A program made the position numbers and the translations under genes. The notes under the pieces were generated by a model that saw only the letters and a list, made by a program, of their open reading frames with translations, had not been told where the DNA came from and did no database searches. A stretch of 64,000 nucleotides of DNA from positions 170,774 through 234,773 of the forward strand of contig NZ_JAVHXT010000004.1 of assembly GCF_031119335.1 (NCBI RefSeq), in the 5' to 3' direction. Origin of the DNA: Pedobacter sp. GTDB lineage: Bacteria > Bacteroidota > Bacteroidia > Sphingobacteriales > Sphingobacteriaceae. Below are positions 16,948 through 26,427 of the stretch, piece by piece (positions within the stretch are counted from its first letter, which is position 1; every line of letters begins with the position of its first letter).

Positions 16948-17520
16948 TTGAATAAGGAAGAACTTATTAAACAAACAGCGAAAGAGCTATTCTTCAGCAA
17001 AGGTTATTTGCATGCTACTACGCAAGAAATTGCAGATGCAGCTGGCGTTAATCGTTCGCTTATCAATTACTATTTCCGCTCTAGAGATTTGCTTTTCCAA
17101 ACGGTATATCACGAAGCTGTAGATAGTTTGAAATCTCAGTTAGATGATGTTATTTATGGAAATACCCCTTTTAAAGAAAAGCTGGGACTTTTCATAGATG
17201 TTCACATGAAAGAACTTCAAAAATACCCTTATCGCGAGTCATTTTTGATTACAGAAATTTGTAGTAAAAACTTCGCCTTAAAAGAAAAAAAGAAAAGCGC
17301 TGCCCTACATCACTTTTTGAAAGAAATTGAGGTCGAAATGGAAAAAGGTACGATTAAAAAGTACGACCCAATTCAGTTTGTTTTCAATTTAACCTCGTTG
17401 ATTTCTTTTCCTGTGATTATGATGCCTCTATATCAAAAACTACTGGATATTCCGAAAGAAAAATACAGTGAACTTATTGCCCAGAGAAAGCAAATCATTT
17501 TAGATAACATATTCAATTAA
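16948..17520 (+). CDS. TetR-family transcriptional repressor of the efflux operon
   Basis: 190 aa. The N-terminal HTH lies at about residues 23-44 (ATTQEIADAAGVNRSLINYYF) and is followed by a helical ligand domain. The only workable start is TTG (16948), which places the HTH at the usual position. The gene is 24 bp ahead of the RND adaptor gene and behind a 9-2-9 dyad, the usual arrangement of a local repressor that is released by an efflux substrate. The ligand is unknown. Confidence 0.9.
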   Translation: MNKEELIKQTAKELFFSKGYLHATTQEIADAAGVNRSLINYYFRSRDLLFQTVYHEAVDSLKSQLDDVIYGNTPFKEKLGLFIDVHMKELQKYPYRESFLITEICSKNFALKEKKKSAALHHFLKEIEVEMEKGTIKKYDPIQFVFNLTSLISFPVIMMPLYQKLLDIPKEKYSELIAQRKQIILDNIFN

Positions 17521-17544
17521 ATAACCTTCAATTCCAACACATAT

Positions 17545-18729
17545 ATGAAACAATCCTCAATTTATTTATTGCTTACGGGATTAGCAGCCCTATTTATGGC
17601 ATCATGCAGTTCGGGCGGTAAAGATCCAAAAGCAGGCGGCCCTCCCGCTGGCCCACAAAATTATCCAGTGGTACAAATAGACGCCTTTAACACCACGTTA
17701 GAAAGCGATTATCCAGCTACTTTAGAAGGTCAACAGAATGTAGATATTAGACCAAAAATTGATGGTTTTATTGAGAAAATCTACGTAGATGAAGGCGCAA
17801 CCGTAAAGCAAGGTCAGCCTTTATTTGCCATTAACGCACCACAATATGAGCAAGCGGTAAGAACAGCACAAGCTGCCATTAGCAGTGCAGAGGCAGAAGT
17901 AAGCGCCGCACAGTTACAATACAACAAAACCAAACCATTGGTAGAAAAAGATATCATCAGTAAGTTCGATTTAGAAACCGCTGCTTTAACTTTAACCAGC
18001 AAGAAAGCAAACCTAGCACAAGCTAAAGCTGCATTGGTAAATGCTAAAGTAAACTTAGGCTATACGGTAGTAACTAGCCCAGTTAACGGCGTAATTGGTA
18101 CTATTCCTTACAAAGTAGGAGCTTTGGTGAGTAGCACTAGTCAACAACCTTTAACTACAGTTTCCAGTATCAGTAAGGTTTACGCTTATTTCTCATTAAA
18201 CGAAAAGCAGTTATTGCAGATTGCGAGAAATACAAAAGGCCGTACGTTAGCAGATAAAATCAAACAAATTCCTAATGTAACTTTGGTTTTGGCAGACGGT
18301 TCTATTTATTCAGAAAAAGGCAAAATCGAAACCATCAGTGGACAAATCAATACGCAAACAGGTTCTTCGAGCTTAAGAGCTACGTTTCCAAATCCAAACG
18401 GTTTGTTGCGTTCTGGCTCTAGTGCTTCTATCCGCATTCCGCAAAATGTAGAAAACGCTTTGTTGGTTCCTCAAAAATCTACTACAGATATCCAAGGGAA
18501 GAAATTTGTTTACTTGGTTAACGATACTGCAGGTGTAAAAACTACCAATATCGAAATCATGGAGCTGACCAAAGGAAACTACTTCGTGGTAACCAAGGGT
18601 TTAAAAAGCGGTGATAAAATTGTATTAGAAGGATTTGCTTCTTTAAAAGATGGCGATAAAATTAAGCCACAAGTAAAACCTGCAGATTCGGTATTTGCTG
18701 AGGCGAAGAATAAAACCCCAAACCCCTAA
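17545..18729 (+). CDS. RND efflux periplasmic adaptor (AcrA/HlyD family) lipoprotein
   Basis: Membrane-fusion subunit linking the inner-membrane pump to the outer-membrane channel. The lipobox FMASC gives C21. A lipoyl-like half is at about 65-95 (IRPKIDGFIEKIYVDEGATV), an alpha-hairpin at about 105-165, the second lipoyl half at 170-200 and beta-barrel domains after it. 394 aa is normal. The last codons (TPNP then stop) are encoded by a CCCCTAAAGGGG-type repeat, so the C-terminus has been set or extended by that element. Confidence 0.93.
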   Translation: MKQSSIYLLLTGLAALFMASCSSGGKDPKAGGPPAGPQNYPVVQIDAFNTTLESDYPATLEGQQNVDIRPKIDGFIEKIYVDEGATVKQGQPLFAINAPQYEQAVRTAQAAISSAEAEVSAAQLQYNKTKPLVEKDIISKFDLETAALTLTSKKANLAQAKAALVNAKVNLGYTVVTSPVNGVIGTIPYKVGALVSSTSQQPLTTVSSISKVYAYFSLNEKQLLQIARNTKGRTLADKIKQIPNVTLVLADGSIYSEKGKIETISGQINTQTGSSSLRATFPNPNGLLRSGSSASIRIPQNVENALLVPQKSTTDIQGKKFVYLVNDTAGVKTTNIEIMELTKGNYFVVTKGLKSGDKIVLEGFASLKDGDKIKPQVKPADSVFAEAKNKTPNP

Positions 18730-18791
18730 AGGGGCTTAAAAAAGACTAAGCGTTAATCAGCCTCATTCCCCCTTTAGGGGGGCTAGGGGGT
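18714..18791. repeat. CCCCTAAAGGGG-type palindromic repeat inside the efflux operon
   Basis: The left half, AACCCCAAACCCCTAAAGGGG, and the right half, CCCCCTTTAGGGGGGCTAGGGGG, face each other around about 30 nt. It overlaps the adaptor's stop codon and ends 28 bp before the pump gene, so the polycistronic mRNA would carry its hairpins. Confidence 0.8.
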
Positions 18792-18818
18792 AAATTCTAA
18801 AATCGTAATTCGATTATT

Positions 18819-21800
18819 ATGTTTAAAAAATTTATCGACAGGCCTGTACTTTCTACAGTAATCTCCATCATCATTTTGATTTTAGGAGTACTGGGAATTA
18901 TTACCTTGCCTGTTTCACAATATCCAGAAATTGCGCCACCAACGGTACAAGTTTCTGCCTCGTACCAAGGTGCCAATGCCGATGTGGTAATGAGCAGCGT
19001 GGTGGTTCCGCTCGAAGAACAAATTAACGGTGTAGAAGACATGACCTACATGACTTCTTCGGCCGGAAACGATGGTTCTGCCACTATTACTATCAATTTT
19101 AAATTAGGTACAAACCCAGATTTGGCTGCCGTAAACGTACAAAACCGTGTTGCACGTGCCACTAGTTTGCTGCCAGCAGAAGTAACTCGTGCGGGTGTAA
19201 TCACTGCCAAAAGACAATCGAGTGATGTACTTATTTTTGCATTACATAGCGAAGATCCAGCCTACGACCAAAAATTCTTACAGAATTATGCCGAAATCAA
19301 TATCATCCCACAAATAAAAAGGGTTACAGGTGTAGGAGATGTAAGTGCCTTTAGCCAATCGATCTATACTATGCGTTTGTGGTTAAAGCCCGATGTGATG
19401 GCCGCTTATGGCTTGGTTCCCAACGATATTAGCGCAGTATTGGCCGACCAGAACATAGAAGCCGCACCAGGACAATTAGGCGAACAGGGCTTACAATCAT
19501 TTCAATATACGTTAAAATATACTGGTAGGCTAAAAGACGAAACACAATTTGGTGATATCATTATCAGAACAGCGGCGAATGGCCAAGTATTAAAACTGAA
19601 GGATATTGCACGTATAGAAATGGGTGCACAAAGTTATGCCAGTTCTATCAGACTTAACGGCAAACCCGGATTAGGTTTCAGGGTTAACCAAACTGCGGGC
19701 TCAAATGCGAAAGAAGTAATTGAAGGTGCCTTAAACGCTATGAAGATAGCAGAAGCTGATTTTCCAAAAGGAATTAAATACGAGGTTTTAACTAATGTAA
19801 ACGACTTTTTAGATGCTTCTATTGAAAAGGTATTACATACTTTGGTAGAGGCATTTATATTAGTATTTATTGTAGTATTTATTTTCCTTCAAGATTTTAA
19901 ATCTACTTTAATTCCAGCTATTTCAGTGCCTGTAGCGATTGTGGGTACGTTCTTCTTCCTAAGCCTATTTGGCTTTACCATCAACTTACTAACGTTATTT
20001 GCTTTGGTACTCGCCATAGGTATTGTGGTAGATGATGCCATTGTGGTCGTCGAGGCCGTCCATTCAAAACTAGACCAAGGTTACAAATCTGCCAAAAAAG
20101 CTACGGAAGATGCTATGGATGAGATTACTGGGGCTATCATTTCTATCACTTTGGTAATGGCAGCGGTATTTCTTCCAGTAAGTTTTATTAGTGGATCATC
20201 GGGTGTATTCTTTAAACAATTCGGTTTAACCTTAGCCATTGCAATTATCTTATCGGCCATTAACGCCTTAACCTTAAGCCCTGCCTTATGTGCTTTGTTA
20301 TTAAAACCACACAAAGACGACCATCATGAGAAGAAAGGATTTATGAAGCGTTTTTACGCTGCCTTCAATACATCTTTCGAAACCATGACACGTAAATACA
20401 AAGGTGCTGTTTACTTTCTTGCTAAGAGAAAATGGTTGTCGGGATTGGGCTTATTGGCTTTTGTTGCCGCATTTGTTTGGACTTTTAATACCACACCTAA
20501 AGGTTTTGTACCCAACGAAGATTTGGGGGCAATCATGTCTGATATTTCACTACCCCCTGGAACATCACAAGAAAGAACAGAAGAAATAGTAACTAAGATT
20601 GATAGCATAGCGCAAACTATACCAGAAGTTAGATTAACTTTAAGAGTGGTTGGTCGTGCCATGATTAGCGGTTCGGGTAGTTCTTATGGTATGGTAATTA
20701 CTCGTTTAAAACCATGGGATGAACGTAAACGAGATGTAAAAACCATTATAGGCGAATTATTTGCCAAAACTGCCAATATTAAAGAAGCGAAGATTATTTT
20801 CTTTGCTCCGCCAACTATTTCTGGTTTTGGCATGGGCGGCGGCTTCGAGTTTCAACTGCAAGACAGAACCGGAGGTACCATTACTAATTTTTCGGAAGTT
20901 GCCAATAAGTTCCTAGCTGCACTAAACCAGCGTCCCGAAATACAGTATGCCGCTACTTCATTTAATCCCAACTTCCCGCAATACTTAATTACAGCTAACG
21001 TAGCCAAAATTAAACAAGCAGGCTTAAATGTAAACGATGTAATGAGTGTAATGCAAGGTTACTATGGCGGTGTTTACGCTTCTAACTTTAACAAATTTGG
21101 TAAGCAGTACAGAGTGGTTTATCAGGCCGACCCGCAATATAGAGCTAACCTAGAAAGCTTAAATAGCGTTTATGTACGTACGCCAGGTGGAGCAATGGCT
21201 CCAATTTCTGGGTTTATTTCTACAGAGCGAGTGTATGGGCCACAAACAATTTCTAGGTTTAACCTCTATACCTCTATTGCCGTAACCGGAAATCCTAAAC
21301 CAGGTTTTAGTTCGGGCGATGCTTTAAAAGCTGTAGAAGAAGAAGCTGCTAAACATTTACCTCAAGGTTATGGCTACGAGTACTCTGGATTATCTAGAGA
21401 AGAGCAGGCAAGTGGCAACCAAACCGTATTCATTTTCTTATTGTGTTTGATATTCGTTTACTTCTTACTTTGTGCGCAGTACGAAAGCTATGTTTTGCCT
21501 TTGGCAGTAATTTTATCACTTCCGGTAGGTTTAGCCGGTGTATTTATTTTCGATAAGATTTTTGGTATCGACAACAACATCTACACCCAAATTACGCTCA
21601 TCATGCTAATTGGTTTATTGGCCAAAAATGCCATTCTAATTGTAGAGTTTGCCGCAGAGCGGAGAAGAAGAGGAATGACAATTATGCAAGCTGCATTGGA
21701 AGGAGCTACCGCTAGGTTAAGGCCAATTTTGATGACGTCCTTTGCCTTTATTTTGGGTATTATGCCCCTAATGTTATCATTTGGAGTAGGTGCTGCCGGT

Positions 21801-21995
21801 AATACCTCAATTGGTACCGGTGCTGTTGGTGGTATGTTGTTTGGTACAGTATTCGGGGTTTTCATTATCCCGGTTCTGTTTATCGTTTTCCAAACTTTAC
21901 AAGAGAAAGTGAGCAGTAAATCTCCTTACGATGAAAGTGTGATGGACAGACAAACGCACTTAAACTTTGATAAATCAGAAAACCCTGAAGATTAA
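18819..21995 (+). CDS. RND multidrug efflux permease (HAE1/AcrB type)
   Basis: Proton-driven trimeric inner-membrane pump of 1058 aa. It starts with the family N-terminus MFKKFIDRPVLSTVISIIIL and has the TM4 acidic pair in GIVVDDAIVVVE (near residues 404-415) and the TM10 lysine in GLLAKNAILIVEF (near 930-942). Two large periplasmic loops and twelve hydrophobic helices are evident. It is flanked by adaptor and channel genes, forming a complete tripartite system. Substrates cannot be inferred beyond hydrophobic or amphiphilic compounds. Confidence 0.96.
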   Translation: MFKKFIDRPVLSTVISIIILILGVLGIITLPVSQYPEIAPPTVQVSASYQGANADVVMSSVVVPLEEQINGVEDMTYMTSSAGNDGSATITINFKLGTNPDLAAVNVQNRVARATSLLPAEVTRAGVITAKRQSSDVLIFALHSEDPAYDQKFLQNYAEINIIPQIKRVTGVGDVSAFSQSIYTMRLWLKPDVMAAYGLVPNDISAVLADQNIEAAPGQLGEQGLQSFQYTLKYTGRLKDETQFGDIIIRTAANGQVLKLKDIARIEMGAQSYASSIRLNGKPGLGFRVNQTAGSNAKEVIEGALNAMKIAEADFPKGIKYEVLTNVNDFLDASIEKVLHTLVEAFILVFIVVFIFLQDFKSTLIPAISVPVAIVGTFFFLSLFGFTINLLTLFALVLAIGIVVDDAIVVVEAVHSKLDQGYKSAKKATEDAMDEITGAIISITLVMAAVFLPVSFISGSSGVFFKQFGLTLAIAIILSAINALTLSPALCALLLKPHKDDHHEKKGFMKRFYAAFNTSFETMTRKYKGAVYFLAKRKWLSGLGLLAFVAAFVWTFNTTPKGFVPNEDLGAIMSDISLPPGTSQERTEEIVTKIDSIAQTIPEVRLTLRVVGRAMISGSGSSYGMVITRLKPWDERKRDVKTIIGELFAKTANIKEAKIIFFAPPTISGFGMGGGFEFQLQDRTGGTITNFSEVANKFLAALNQRPEIQYAATSFNPNFPQYLITANVAKIKQAGLNVNDVMSVMQGYYGGVYASNFNKFGKQYRVVYQADPQYRANLESLNSVYVRTPGGAMAPISGFISTERVYGPQTISRFNLYTSIAVTGNPKPGFSSGDALKAVEEEAAKHLPQGYGYEYSGLSREEQASGNQTVFIFLLCLIFVYFLLCAQYESYVLPLAVILSLPVGLAGVFIFDKIFGIDNNIYTQITLIMLIGLLAKNAILIVEFAAERRRRGMTIMQAALEGATARLRPILMTSFAFILGIMPLMLSFGVGAAGNTSIGTGAVGGMLFGTVFGVFIIPVLFIVFQTLQEKVSSKSPYDESVMDRQTHLNFDKSENPED

Positions 21996-22009
21996 TTCAG
22001 CAATTGAAA

Positions 22010-23419
22010 ATGACACGAAATCAAAAAATATCGATATTCATCACAGGTTCCCTACTCTTAAGTTTGGGAGCTTGTGTAACTCAAAAATATAAAACACCCG
22101 AAGCGTTAAAGGCAGAAGGATTGTATAGAGATGTGGCGAGCACGGACACCACTTCTATTGCCGATTTACCGACATCAACTTTGTTTAACGACCCGCAGTT
22201 ACAAGTTTTAATTAAGGAAGGGATTGAAAACAATTTAGATTTAAAAAGCTCGATAGAAAGAATGAAAAGTGCAGAAGCGAACTTACGCTTAAGCAAAGTT
22301 GCTTTCTTACCTAGCTTAAACTTGGATTTATCTGCGGCAGACAACAAACAATCTAGAGCAGCTTTAAACTTACCGCCAACTATTAACATCCCTTTGGAAA
22401 CCCAATTATACAGAGCTCAACTGAGCACTAGCTGGGAAATTGACGTTTGGGGTAAGTTAGGAAGTGCTAAACGTTCTGCGCTAGCTTCGTACTTACAAAC
22501 AGATGCGGCTAAACGTGCCGTGCAAACACAGTTGATTAGTTCTATAGCTACCAATTATTACACTTTACTTGCGCTAGATTTACAGTTGAAAATCACGGAG
22601 CAGACTTTAGCTAGTCGTGTGAAAAACGTGGAAGCAATTAAGGCACTTAAAGAAGCGGGAATTGTAAATGGTGCGGCAGTTGTGCAAAGCGAGGCCAACC
22701 AATACGCCGCTGAGGTAACTATTCCAGATTTAAAAAGGAGTATTAGAGAAACTGAAAACGCTTTAAATCTTTTGCTAGGTAAAGGCGCAGGCGCAGTAAC
22801 TAGGAGTACGTTAGATATGCAGCAAGGCTATAAAGATTTGCAGGTTGGGATTTCATCGCAATTATTAAAAAACAGGCCAGATGTGCAACAAGCGGAACTG
22901 GCTTTTAGGGTTGCTTTTGAAAACACCAACTTGGCGAAGACTTATTTCTATCCACAATTGACTTTGACGGCAAATGGTGGTTTGTCTACATTAAGATTAG
23001 AGAATTTCTTTAATAACTCGATTTTTTACAGTTTCATTGGTGGTTTAACTCAACCCATTTTTAATAAAGGTCAAAACAAGGCAAGGTTAACATCGGCGAA
23101 AGCGGCACAACAAGAGACTTATTTTGCATTTCAGAAATCGGTGTTAACTGCAGGTTCCGAAGTATCAAATGCCTTATTTGCATATCAAGCTGCAGTTGAT
23201 AAGGAAACATCAAGAGCGAAACAAATTGCTTCTTTGGAAAAGGCAGTAGATTATACCAAAGAGCTATTAAAATTTAGCTCTGCTACTAACTACACAGACG
23301 TGTTGACTTCTGAACAAAGTTTATTGCAAGCACAGCTGAATGGCGTAAATGATAAGTTACAGAAGTTGCAAGCAATTGTGAATTTGTATCGTGCTTTGGG
23401 TGGCGGCTGGAAAGAATAA
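22010..23419 (+). CDS. TolC-like outer-membrane efflux channel lipoprotein (OprM/NodT type)
   Basis: Outer-membrane exit duct of the RND system. The lipobox SLGAC gives C22 when the ATG at 22010 is used; the frame also has a TTG two codons earlier, which I reject. The two repeated OEP domains span about 60-245 and 265-465, with long amphipathic helices such as LKSSIERMKSAEANLRLSK. 469 aa. It lies 14 bp after the pump stop and is the last gene of the operon, followed by a terminator at 23465-23495. Confidence 0.94.
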   Translation: MTRNQKISIFITGSLLLSLGACVTQKYKTPEALKAEGLYRDVASTDTTSIADLPTSTLFNDPQLQVLIKEGIENNLDLKSSIERMKSAEANLRLSKVAFLPSLNLDLSAADNKQSRAALNLPPTINIPLETQLYRAQLSTSWEIDVWGKLGSAKRSALASYLQTDAAKRAVQTQLISSIATNYYTLLALDLQLKITEQTLASRVKNVEAIKALKEAGIVNGAAVVQSEANQYAAEVTIPDLKRSIRETENALNLLLGKGAGAVTRSTLDMQQGYKDLQVGISSQLLKNRPDVQQAELAFRVAFENTNLAKTYFYPQLTLTANGGLSTLRLENFFNNSIFYSFIGGLTQPIFNKGQNKARLTSAKAAQQETYFAFQKSVLTAGSEVSNALFAYQAAVDKETSRAKQIASLEKAVDYTKELLKFSSATNYTDVLTSEQSLLQAQLNGVNDKLQKLQAIVNLYRALGGGWKE

Positions 23420-23912
23420 AACCCCTAAATCCCCTAAAGGGGACTTTTGTTATAGTTTAATTTTAAGCTCCGAGCGTATTGCTTGGAGCTTTTTTGATTG
23501 GCTTCATTGAGGTTAAGCGTATCGTCATTTCGAAGGAGGAACGACTGAGAAATCTAGCAAATTAATTAAAATCGTTGGATTTCTCCTATCGTCGAAATGA
23601 CGGTATGTTGTTTATAGCCCCTTGCAGGATTAAGCTCACCGTCATTGCGAGGAGGAACGACGAAGCAATCTTACAACTATAGATTTAACAATCGATTTAA
23701 GATTGCTTCGTACCTCGCAATGACGACCTATTTCTAGTTCTAAGCACATCGTCATTTCGACAGTAGTGGAGAAATCTTTAAAGAATATATGAAACGCTCA
23801 CAGATAAAATAACAAAGTTGAAAGATTTCTCCGCTCGCTACGCTGCGGTCGAAATGACGGCATTCATATAGCGCTTTGCAACTCCTCCCCTTTGGGGAGG
23901 TTGGGTGGGGCT
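23420..23912. repeat. Intergenic cluster of four palindromic repeats
   Basis: After the terminator come three elements of the GTCATTTCG/GTCATTGCG family: 23522-23603, 23639-23727 (the GTCATTGCG variant) and 23750-23860. Next is a CCTCCCC...GGGGAGG element (23883-23910) that reaches the helicase stop codon. A CCCCTAAATCCCC element also lies at 23420-23445. No gene is present. Confidence 0.8.
23465..23495 (+). terminator. Terminator of the efflux operon
   Basis: AAGCTCC-G-AGC and GCT-T-GGAGCTT pair around GTATT, followed by a T-run (TTTTTTG). Confidence 0.85.
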
Positions 23913-26237
23913 TTATTCCCCCTCCGCTATATACGCCGCAATTGCAATTTTTATCTCGCCAAAATCGTAAGATTTACCCACATGGTCGCGGATTTCGTTA
24001 AGCTTTATACTTTTCAATTCTCGAATAGCCTTTAACAAAACCTCTAATTTATTTTTAGCAATTACTTTATCTGCACTTAACTCCTGCTTTGCAATATAAT
24101 GCGCCAAATGCCCTTCAATGGTACCTTTGGTCATTTTTCTTTCAAAAGCAATCTCAGTTGGTGTTTTGCCTTCGTTAAATAAGGCAAGCGTAACTTCCTT
24201 TGTATCAACCTTAGGCACTTTTTCTTTCTTTTCTTTCGTTCCCGCCCTTGGTCTTGGCCTAAATTCATCCCGATGTTGTTCAAGCTCACCTTTATCTGGC
24301 AAACTACGGGCTTTTGCCATTTGCTCTTCACGTTTAGCAAAGCCATACAATTGATGCAGTTCCTCTTTTGCTACTTGCCTATCTTCCGCTTTTGCAACCA
24401 ACATCGCTTTTGCTCTTACTATTTTCTTGAACTGCTCATAAAACATAGCCTCCAAATCAATCAGTTCGTGTAAGTATTCTTTGGTTTGCTTCTGCTGTTT
24501 TACATTTTCAATATGCTCAAAAACTGCTTCGCTCTGCGCTACCAAAATCGGGCTGAAATAATTGCTTGCTGCTTCAGTACGTTCAATTAACGGTTTCAAA
24601 TCTGAAGTTTCGCCAAGCACCAACATACGGTCAATTTGGTTTAAAAACTTATCTGCATGAACTTTTGCTGCCATCAATTCCTGTTGTAGCTTTACTGCCC
24701 AAGGCAAGTGTGTTTGCTTTACCGAACGTTTTTCATCCTTACTGTAGCTAAACACATGTTCGTAAACATAATTATCAAGCAAAGTAAAATTGAAAGCCTG
24801 CAACAACGACTGCTTCACAAAAGCATCGGCCTCTCTCGTAATCTGCGTTAGCAAACTCTCTTGCTGTTCTTTCGTTTTCGAATAATAAGCTACATTCTGG
24901 TCGGCTTTCATTCCGCGACTGTTCAAATGCGATGTTAAAATCAAACCATCCAAAGAACGTAATCGCGATAGCGCCACATAAATTTGTCCTGGTGCAAAGG
25001 CATCACCAATATCAACAATAGCCCTATCAAAAGTTAAACCCTGACTTTTATGCACCGTTATAGCCCAAGCCAATTTAATTGGATATTGCGTGAAAGTCCC
25101 TATCTCTTCTTCCTCAATTTCGTTGGTATGCTTGTTAGTAGTATATCTGATATTTTTCCAAATGTACTGTTCTAAAGCAATCGGATACTTATTTCCCTCT
25201 GCTAGTACTTCTATATAATCACTCTTTAAATCGGTAACTACCGCAAGTTTCCCGTTAAAAAATCGTTGCTCACCTTTTGGGTCATTTTTAATAAACATTA
25301 CCTGCGCACCAATCTTCAGTTCTAAAGTTTTTTCTATCGGATAAGCGCTTTCGGCAAACTCCTTTTCAATAACGGCATCATAGAAATAAGATTTACCTTT
25401 TAGCTCCTTCAAGCTATTGCGGTTCATCGTATCAGCTTTGCTATTGTGCGTAGTTAACGTGATGTAATTATCGTTTAAATTTGGCTTATAATTTTCTTTG
25501 TAGTGGCTTTTTAGCAGAGCGATGTCTTGATCCGTTGCCATGTTATTGCGCAGGTTATTCAATAAATCGACGAAAGTTTGGTCAGATTGGCGGTAAATTT
25601 TATCTAACTCAATATAAATTGGCGGATTTGCTTTTAAGCACAGCGCATCAAAAAAGAAGGGACTTTGATAGAACTTACCCAAAATTTCCTGCTCTTGGTT
25701 TCTCACCACTGGCGGAAGCTGATATAAATCGCCAATAAACAGCACCTGCACCCCACCAAAAAACTCGTTGCTTTTACGCACATAACGTAAAACGAAGTCA
25801 ATTGCATCTAGCAAATCTGCCCGAAGCATACTTACTTCATCAATCACCAACAATTCTAAATCAAGCAAAATTCTACGCTTAACCGAGTTCATGCTCAAAT
25901 GCCTCACAATACTTTTTGGCGTATTATAAGGCACACCAGATGGCAAATCCTGTCCAGCTACAATACGCGGTACAAACGCTCCAAAAGGCAATTGAAACAA
26001 AGAATGTATGGTAACGCCCGCAGCATTAATTGCAGCAATACCCGTTGGCGCAACAATTACTGCCCTTTTATGGGTTTTGGTAATGATGTTCCTTAAAAAG
26101 GTAGTTTTTCCAGTTCCAGCTTTTCCCGTCAAGAAAATATGCCTCGATGTATGGTTAATAAATCTGGCAGCAAGTTCGGCAGGTTGTAGATGTTCGTTTT
26201 CTTCCAAATCAGTTATTTTTATTAGCGCACTAAACAA
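23913..26237 (-). CDS. Pif1/RecD-like DNA helicase with C-terminal helix-turn-helix
   Basis: Superfamily 1B helicase of 774 aa. The Walker A motif is GKAGTGKT (38-45), Walker B is LLVIDEVSML (near 129-138), and the UvrD-like C-terminal helicase motif (AWAITVHKSQGLTFDRAIVD) is near 393-412. Residues about 480-650 are helical with charged coils. The tail (about 680-774) has a KTPTEIAFERKMTKGTIEGH HTH like that found at RecQ C-termini. No ATG exists near the start; TTG (26237) is the most upstream option, and TTG at 26207 is also possible. Probably acts in replication or repair. Confidence 0.88.
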   Translation of the reverse strand: MFSALIKITDLEENEHLQPAELAARFINHTSRHIFLTGKAGTGKTTFLRNIITKTHKRAVIVAPTGIAAINAAGVTIHSLFQLPFGAFVPRIVAGQDLPSGVPYNTPKSIVRHLSMNSVKRRILLDLELLVIDEVSMLRADLLDAIDFVLRYVRKSNEFFGGVQVLFIGDLYQLPPVVRNQEQEILGKFYQSPFFFDALCLKANPPIYIELDKIYRQSDQTFVDLLNNLRNNMATDQDIALLKSHYKENYKPNLNDNYITLTTHNSKADTMNRNSLKELKGKSYFYDAVIEKEFAESAYPIEKTLELKIGAQVMFIKNDPKGEQRFFNGKLAVVTDLKSDYIEVLAEGNKYPIALEQYIWKNIRYTTNKHTNEIEEEEIGTFTQYPIKLAWAITVHKSQGLTFDRAIVDIGDAFAPGQIYVALSRLRSLDGLILTSHLNSRGMKADQNVAYYSKTKEQQESLLTQITREADAFVKQSLLQAFNFTLLDNYVYEHVFSYSKDEKRSVKQTHLPWAVKLQQELMAAKVHADKFLNQIDRMLVLGETSDLKPLIERTEAASNYFSPILVAQSEAVFEHIENVKQQKQTKEYLHELIDLEAMFYEQFKKIVRAKAMLVAKAEDRQVAKEELHQLYGFAKREEQMAKARSLPDKGELEQHRDEFRPRPRAGTKEKKEKVPKVDTKEVTLALFNEGKTPTEIAFERKMTKGTIEGHLAHYIAKQELSADKVIAKNKLEVLLKAIRELKSIKLNEIRDHVGKSYDFGEIKIAIAAYIAEGE

Positions 26238-26331
26238 AAATAAGACATATCATTCGCTATTTTACAAATTACCCAAAAAGAGAGTGCAACAAATTTGAAC
26301 TGTTTTTGTCTAAAAAATAAGAATTGCTAAA

Positions 26332-26403
26332 TGTTAAAACTGTGTTAAAAATGTTAAATAAAGCATTTTTAGTTGCCAACTAAGGTTTTAGTTTATATCT
26401 TTA
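26332..26403 (+). promoter_or_regulatory. Promoter of the barrel-GLPGLI operon with three TGTTAAA repeats
   Basis: TGTTAAA occurs at 26332, 26343 and 26352, spaced 11 and 9 bp. A -33 TTG (26373-26375) and a -7 box TATCTTTA (26396-26403, one mismatch to TAnnTTTG) follow, 20 bp apart. The repeats end about 37 bp before the -7 box, a place suited to an activator. Confidence 0.5.
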
Positions 26404-26427
26404 GCGCATACCAAACATTAATTATTA

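Noticed and set aside
23522..23860. CRISPR-like array
   Set aside because: The repeats are palindromes with different arms and no regular spacer length, and no cas gene is near.
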